From NCBI GenBank assembly GCA_000695325.1, contig AVPN01001381.1, positions 1 through 23,309 on the forward strand: a stretch of 23,309 bases of DNA. The letters are read 5' to 3'. Source of the stretch: Pleurobrachia bachei (taxonomy: Eukaryota > Ctenophora > Tentaculata > Cydippida > Pleurobrachiidae). The number at the start of each line of letters is the position of its first letter. The stretch's first letter is position 1. Below the pieces are notes generated by a model. The model was not told the origin of the DNA. It was given only the letters and a program-made list of their open reading frames with translations, and made no database searches. Shown in pieces: positions 18,945 to 23,309 of this stretch. The position numbers and the translations under genes are program-made.

Positions 18945-21900
18945 AAAACCCCGGGGGAGATGGAGTTTTGGGGGCAGATCAGGAGCAGTGGAGGGTCCTG
19001 GTTGTTGGTTGTCCATTTGGAAGATAGGGACGGGAGGAAGGGGGACAATTGGACGCAGTTCCATTCCTGGTGTTGTGGTGGGCTTATCAGCAGGCTTCTC
19101 TATAGTTTCCAGGTCACCTTTAACCAGCATAAACAGGAAGATAACCAATACTACAGCCTGGAGGGGGAGGTTGAAATTAATGTCATCATGGCAACAACAT
19201 CATAAGGATTAGTAAATGCGGATCATGGATAGATTTTTGGAATCCCAATTTATCAACTTTGAGACGTATCCTATTCATTTTACCTGAGCTAGGAGTGAAG
19301 CACAGAAGGTAATGTTAATGGCCTGGTATTCCCTGTACTTGGTTGCTATGGCCAGGATCCATGGAGGTGTAGAGACCAGGAACATGGCCAGAACCATTAA
19401 CTTCACCCTCAATCTACACCTTGTTATGGCTGACTTGTCCCTTGCCTTCTTTGCAGCTCCAATAGCCAGTAGGATGAGAATGAGAGAGGCAAGGTAGAGA
19501 ATGTACATGGGGAAGTGTAGTATCTCCCCAGTCTGGGTTAACCCATCTAGGATCCTAGTTGGGTTCGTTAAACTTTCAGCAACCTCTGTAACCTGAAATG
19601 ATTGTGAAACTATAAAGATCCTGTGCAAATTTGCTACAAATTTATTACAAACAGACCGGAAGACGTCTCAGTCAACCGTGTATTTCCTGGCGTAAAAGAC
19701 CTTTTCTATAAATATCCAAGAGACCATTTCATACCTTTGCTATGTTCAGCCCGAAGAAGAGGGTGACCCATCCTGTAGGTGCTAACCACCCAATAATGTG
19801 GAACAGCAGGAGATTCTCCACACTGAAATACTGGGCAGGGTTGGCACTATCAGACACTGATAACAGCAGGTGGAAGGATAGGATGAGGAGCCAGGTTAGA
19901 GCCGTTAGAGATCCCAACAGGTGTAGTGCAGTTCCCCAGTTAGCCCACCTATCAGATACCACACACAGCAGACTATCTAAACTAGTGATAACTAGTGCTG
20001 CTGTAAAGTTGATTAGAAGTATTCTGACAGTGGTCTTTCTTCCATTGTACAGGTTAGCCACCAGACACGACATGGCCAGGAACAGGGATATCGCATAGAA
20101 TGCCGCCAGACAGGTTCGTGTTGTCCTGGGGAGAAGAATTGGTCTAGAGATCGATTAATTATAAACAACACGCTGCATCGTGAAATCTGGGATTTGCCAC
20201 CCATCAGTTTGTTACACTTACAACTCAGAGTTATCAGTATCATTTCCAGTTTCCTGCAGATTCCCGTTCACAGTCTCGTAACAAGTCATAATCTCCCCAT
20301 CCTTTCTTAACTCAAACTGGTCGTAACTCAGGGCCTGATTACTTTCAAGCAGGAGTAGTTTTCCCTCCTCCGATATTGTGTATTCGTCCTGTGTGTAGAT
20401 TACAATAGGACATCCTGTACATGTGGCGTCTAGATAGGCACCCCCTTCTGTGTAGGTGCATGATACTGCCGTCTGGGGCTTCTCGTCTCCAGAAACATCC
20501 TCTCCCCCAGTTGTAGTCACATAGTAAATCTGAACAGGGTGGAATCATTATCTTCCAACTGATAACATTTGAATAACAAATTTTCTTGAAAATCTCTTGT
20601 ACCTCGCTTTCAATCTGCACAAAGTTTTCCAGGTCTCTAGTTGAGGGAGAGAAGTCTTCCACCCCCTCAGATGTCTCTTTCTCGCTGATTAGCCGGTACG
20701 TTATTGAACCACTCATAGATCCCTTGTCCTTATTTTCAACTCGGAAATCTGTAACCTGAAGGGGTTATGGAATATCTAGATCGTTTACAAGGCGTTATTT
20801 CTGGTGTTATATCAGGGTATATCCTTGAAGGAATCACTGAAACATTCTAGCGGTCTCTCACCTGGTAGGGGTGTTGTCTAAGATGTCGTGCCATAAACTC
20901 AGGCAAGTTATCTCTCATTTCTACAGGCCGGTAGTACCCAGTGGGCGATAGAGTGAATGTAACTGTTTTCCTGGTTATTGGTTGAAGGTTTCTAAAGGAT
21001 CCCCGCTCCAAATGCTCCTTCATTGGTTCACTGTGTTGGCAGATAATTCCATCAAATAGGAGCGGATCCACGCATTGCAGTTCCTTCTTCTTACTAACCT
21101 CTAGCTCTACTGCTGCTCCTGTAAACATGTGTTTGTCGTTTTGAGTGGAATATGACATTGAACATTGGTAACTGGCTACCTGTACCTTGCTGAAGGCTAC
21201 CAAGGAAGTGGTTGCAGGTAACTAACATGAAGCACACGAGATATTAAAACATTCCTTAAAGTTGATAGTTTACCTGTCACAACTTCAAGTTTATCAACGA
21301 CCTTGAAAGTGTTGGACAGTACAGGGAAGGCTTCAAGGCCTGGTATAACATGGTAAATATCATCATAATTCGTCCTGGGGAGGTTGGAAATTACTAGACG
21401 TTGAACTTTATCAAAATCTTGAAATGGTGTTATTAGTAGATGGATAAATTATTTGGTAATATTACTAACTTGACTTGTTTGTCTGCGTTTTCTTCAAAAC
21501 ATCCCTCTTCATCGGTCTGATCTTGGCAGTCAATAAACCTATCACATCTCTTGTGGATGCTAATACATTGGTACGTTACCCTACACTCAAATCCCCCATA
21601 GCACGACTTTTCAGCTGAGAGTTGGGAAAATTAGCGATGATAGTAATTAGATATTCTAGTTGTAAGTTCAATTTCTCTTACCTCTGCACTTGTCCACGGG
21701 TTCATCACTCTGATCAGGACAGTCTATCACACCATCGCACCTCTTGCTATCATCCAGACAGGTGAAGGTTGGTCTACAGGGGGTGGTACCGGCTGGACAC
21801 TGTTTCAACTCCTCTCTATCACACGTGTAGAGACGCTTAGCATCCTTATCATCCACTTGGGAGCGGTGAAGGTACACGCAGTATGGGTTCCTATAGTCGG

Positions 21901-23182
21901 TGTTGTTATATCTCACTGGTGCAAAGATCTCCCGGCACCTCTTCCTGGCCTCATGTTCACGAGATCTGGAGTAGTTGTTGTCGAGGATGGGGTCGGTAAA
22001 GTTGTGAACCGTGCAGGTTTTAACTCGCGAGGAAGGGGGTGAGAAGATGAAGGAGTTACAGTTCTTAGACCCAGTCTCACAGAACACATTCCAAGGAGTG
22101 AGGGATGAGGGAGCATCGTTGCATACAGCACAGGGGTAGTTTTTATAGTGGAGACCCGTCTTGGAGCTGTATACAGGAGCTCCAAAGAACATGTCAAGTG
22201 GTTGGTGCTCATCAGACTCGCACTGCTGGACATTCTGAGGGAAGGCACCGAGAGGACAATTGTTAACCATGAGAGCAGAGGCATTGGAGAGAGATCCGAA
22301 TAGTCCTGGAACACACCTCTCCCTCGTATCAGTTATCTTGCTGGTGCATTCAGGGGTGAAATCATGACAACAATCCTGCCTTGCAACACAGTCCGGATCA
22401 CAGGCACACATCAGGGGGTCTGAGGGAGGGGTGGAGGAACACGCACCCTTACAGGAGAAATGCCGAGGTAGACAGTGGGTTTTCTTCATCTCTACCAAGC
22501 CATTGAAGAATGAAGATACATTTACCAGGGAAGATCTGAAGGTATCTTGCAGGAACATCTTATTGGGTCTCTTGTAACAAAACAAAGGCTTTTCATCCTC
22601 TCCATCCCCGCAGTCATCAATCCAACCATCGCAATAGAAATCAGCCCTAATACACTTCTGAGCCTTCCTGCAGCCGATCATCCTGGCCCCACAACCAAGC
22701 CCCAACTGTTGGGCTGTTGAGACAGGTGAGGTGACCAGGTTCTCCTGGACAATCAATATAGACCCATTATCAACCCCACTACCTCCTGTCGGACTATCTC
22801 CTAATGCTGGTGTTGTGGTGAATGAGGCTGTGTTGTTCCTCACATCCCCCTGGTCCTCGCTCAACCAATCACAATCGTCCTCATCGTGCCCATCTGAGCA
22901 GTCCCTGATCCCATCACACATCTTGTTGATAGAGACACACCGGGGGGAACCATCCAGACAGGATACTTGTTTCTGGGGGTTGCACTCATTTTCAACAGGA
23001 CCACACAACTCACAGGTAGCATTACAAGACACGGCCATGTACGGGGAGTACTTGTTGTCTGGTTGACAGTAGCCAGCATTCTTCCAGTATTGGCATTGGA
23101 TCCGCTTCTCGACGTCCACGCATCTCTCCTTCCGCACAGCGAGGAGGGCAGGGAGAAAGAGGAAGAAGAGGAGACGACGCAT
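18936..23182 (-). CDS. Methuselah-like/secretin-family 7TM receptor with ShK, LDLa and somatomedin-B modules
   Basis: Nine in-phase exons on the minus strand: 21682-23182, 21470-21614, 21274-21374, 20862-21196, 20603-20755, 20222-20529, 19735-20125, 19284-19592, 18936-19157; 1,154 residues. I chose the ATG at 23182, which opens a signal peptide (MRRLLFFLFLPALLAV). Then come ShK (21-60, six Cys), LDLa at about 67-104 and 164-202, somatomedin B at about 244-279 (CACDPDC...DCC), a Cys-rich region, then LDLa 3 and 4 around 462-535. The stalk carries the Methuselah-type text VIYTQDEYTI...QFELRKDGEIMTC. Seven helices follow: AAFYAISLFLAMSCLVA, LLINFTAALVITSLDSLL, HLLGSLTALTWLLILSF, LLFHIIGWLAPTGWVTLFF, MYILYLASLILILLAIG, KLMVLAMFLVSTPPWILA and FCASLLAQAVVLVIFLFM. 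No GPS Cys/Trp motif is seen. The ligand is unknown. The cytoplasmic tail stops early at a frame change (next entry). Confidence 0.85.
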
Positions 23183-23257
23183 ACTATAACATAACACAAT
23201 AGATATGAGCAGTGTGGTGCCAATAAATCTGACAAAGAATTAGCAGAGTGTGGGGGA

Positions 23258-23269
23258 GTGAGAGATAGA

Positions 23270-23309
<40 letters not shown>
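23258..23309. repeat. GA microsatellite
   Basis: AGAGATAGAGAGATAGAGAG grading into pure (GA)n up to the window edge, about 75 bp upstream of the receptor start codon on the minus strand. In that position it is likely in the promoter or 5' untranslated region. Confidence 0.85.

Noticed and set aside
21913-22314. 133-residue minus-strand frame overlapping receptor exon 1
   Set aside because: Alternative frame of the long receptor exon, which has Cys-rich modules in its own frame.

Overview
This is nuclear DNA of an animal. Genes are split by short GT-AG introns (mostly about 50-500 bp), and the protein families are metazoan: a meiotic MEIOB-type OB-fold protein, a METTL27-type methyltransferase, a long thrombospondin type-1 repeat (TSP1) protein, the C-terminal half of a CC2D1/Lgd protein, and a secretin/Methuselah-like seven-helix receptor with ShK, LDLa and somatomedin-B modules. 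Compact genes and this receptor architecture suggest an early-branching invertebrate such as a sponge, cnidarian or placozoan, but the sequence does not settle the phylum. All gene models were built by hand from conserved motifs, splice sites and reading-frame phase; every model given is phase-consistent across its exons.

Layout. 1-508: no gene seen, two small inverted repeats. 509-1348: a non-autonomous element with roughly 95-bp terminal inverted repeats. 964-4100 and 4102-7299: two copies of a roughly 3.14-kb tandem duplication. Each copy holds MEIOB exons 1-5 on + and METTL27 exons 3 and 2 on -, and ends in a 38-bp minisatellite. Exons 6-7 of MEIOB (8157-8435) and exon 1 of METTL27 (7290-7486) exist only once, to the right of copy 2. 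METTL27 is therefore nested antisense in the last large intron of MEIOB. 8802-14893: the TSP1 gene on +, with an internal duplication of four exons. 14894-15506: convergent 3' region. 15507-18325 (perhaps 18407): the CC2D1-type gene on -. 18704/18936-23182: the receptor gene on -. 23258-23309: a GA microsatellite.

Most notable points. (a) The duplicated MEIOB exons 2-5 are bounded by phase-1 introns, so a read-through transcript could encode a protein with two sets of OB folds. (b) The two duplicates are almost identical except for one sharply bounded block of about 960 bp covering MEIOB exons 3-4, with about 6% mostly silent differences. (c) The minisatellite repeats the exon 1/intron 1 boundary of METTL27, so it copies a splice donor every 38 bp. 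(d) In the TSP1 gene, a partial exon copy appears to have been made usable by a 3' splice site from an unrelated insert. (e) The receptor tail is cut by a frame change at a homopolymer run; the other frame encodes a further ~77 residues rich in YxxL-type motifs.
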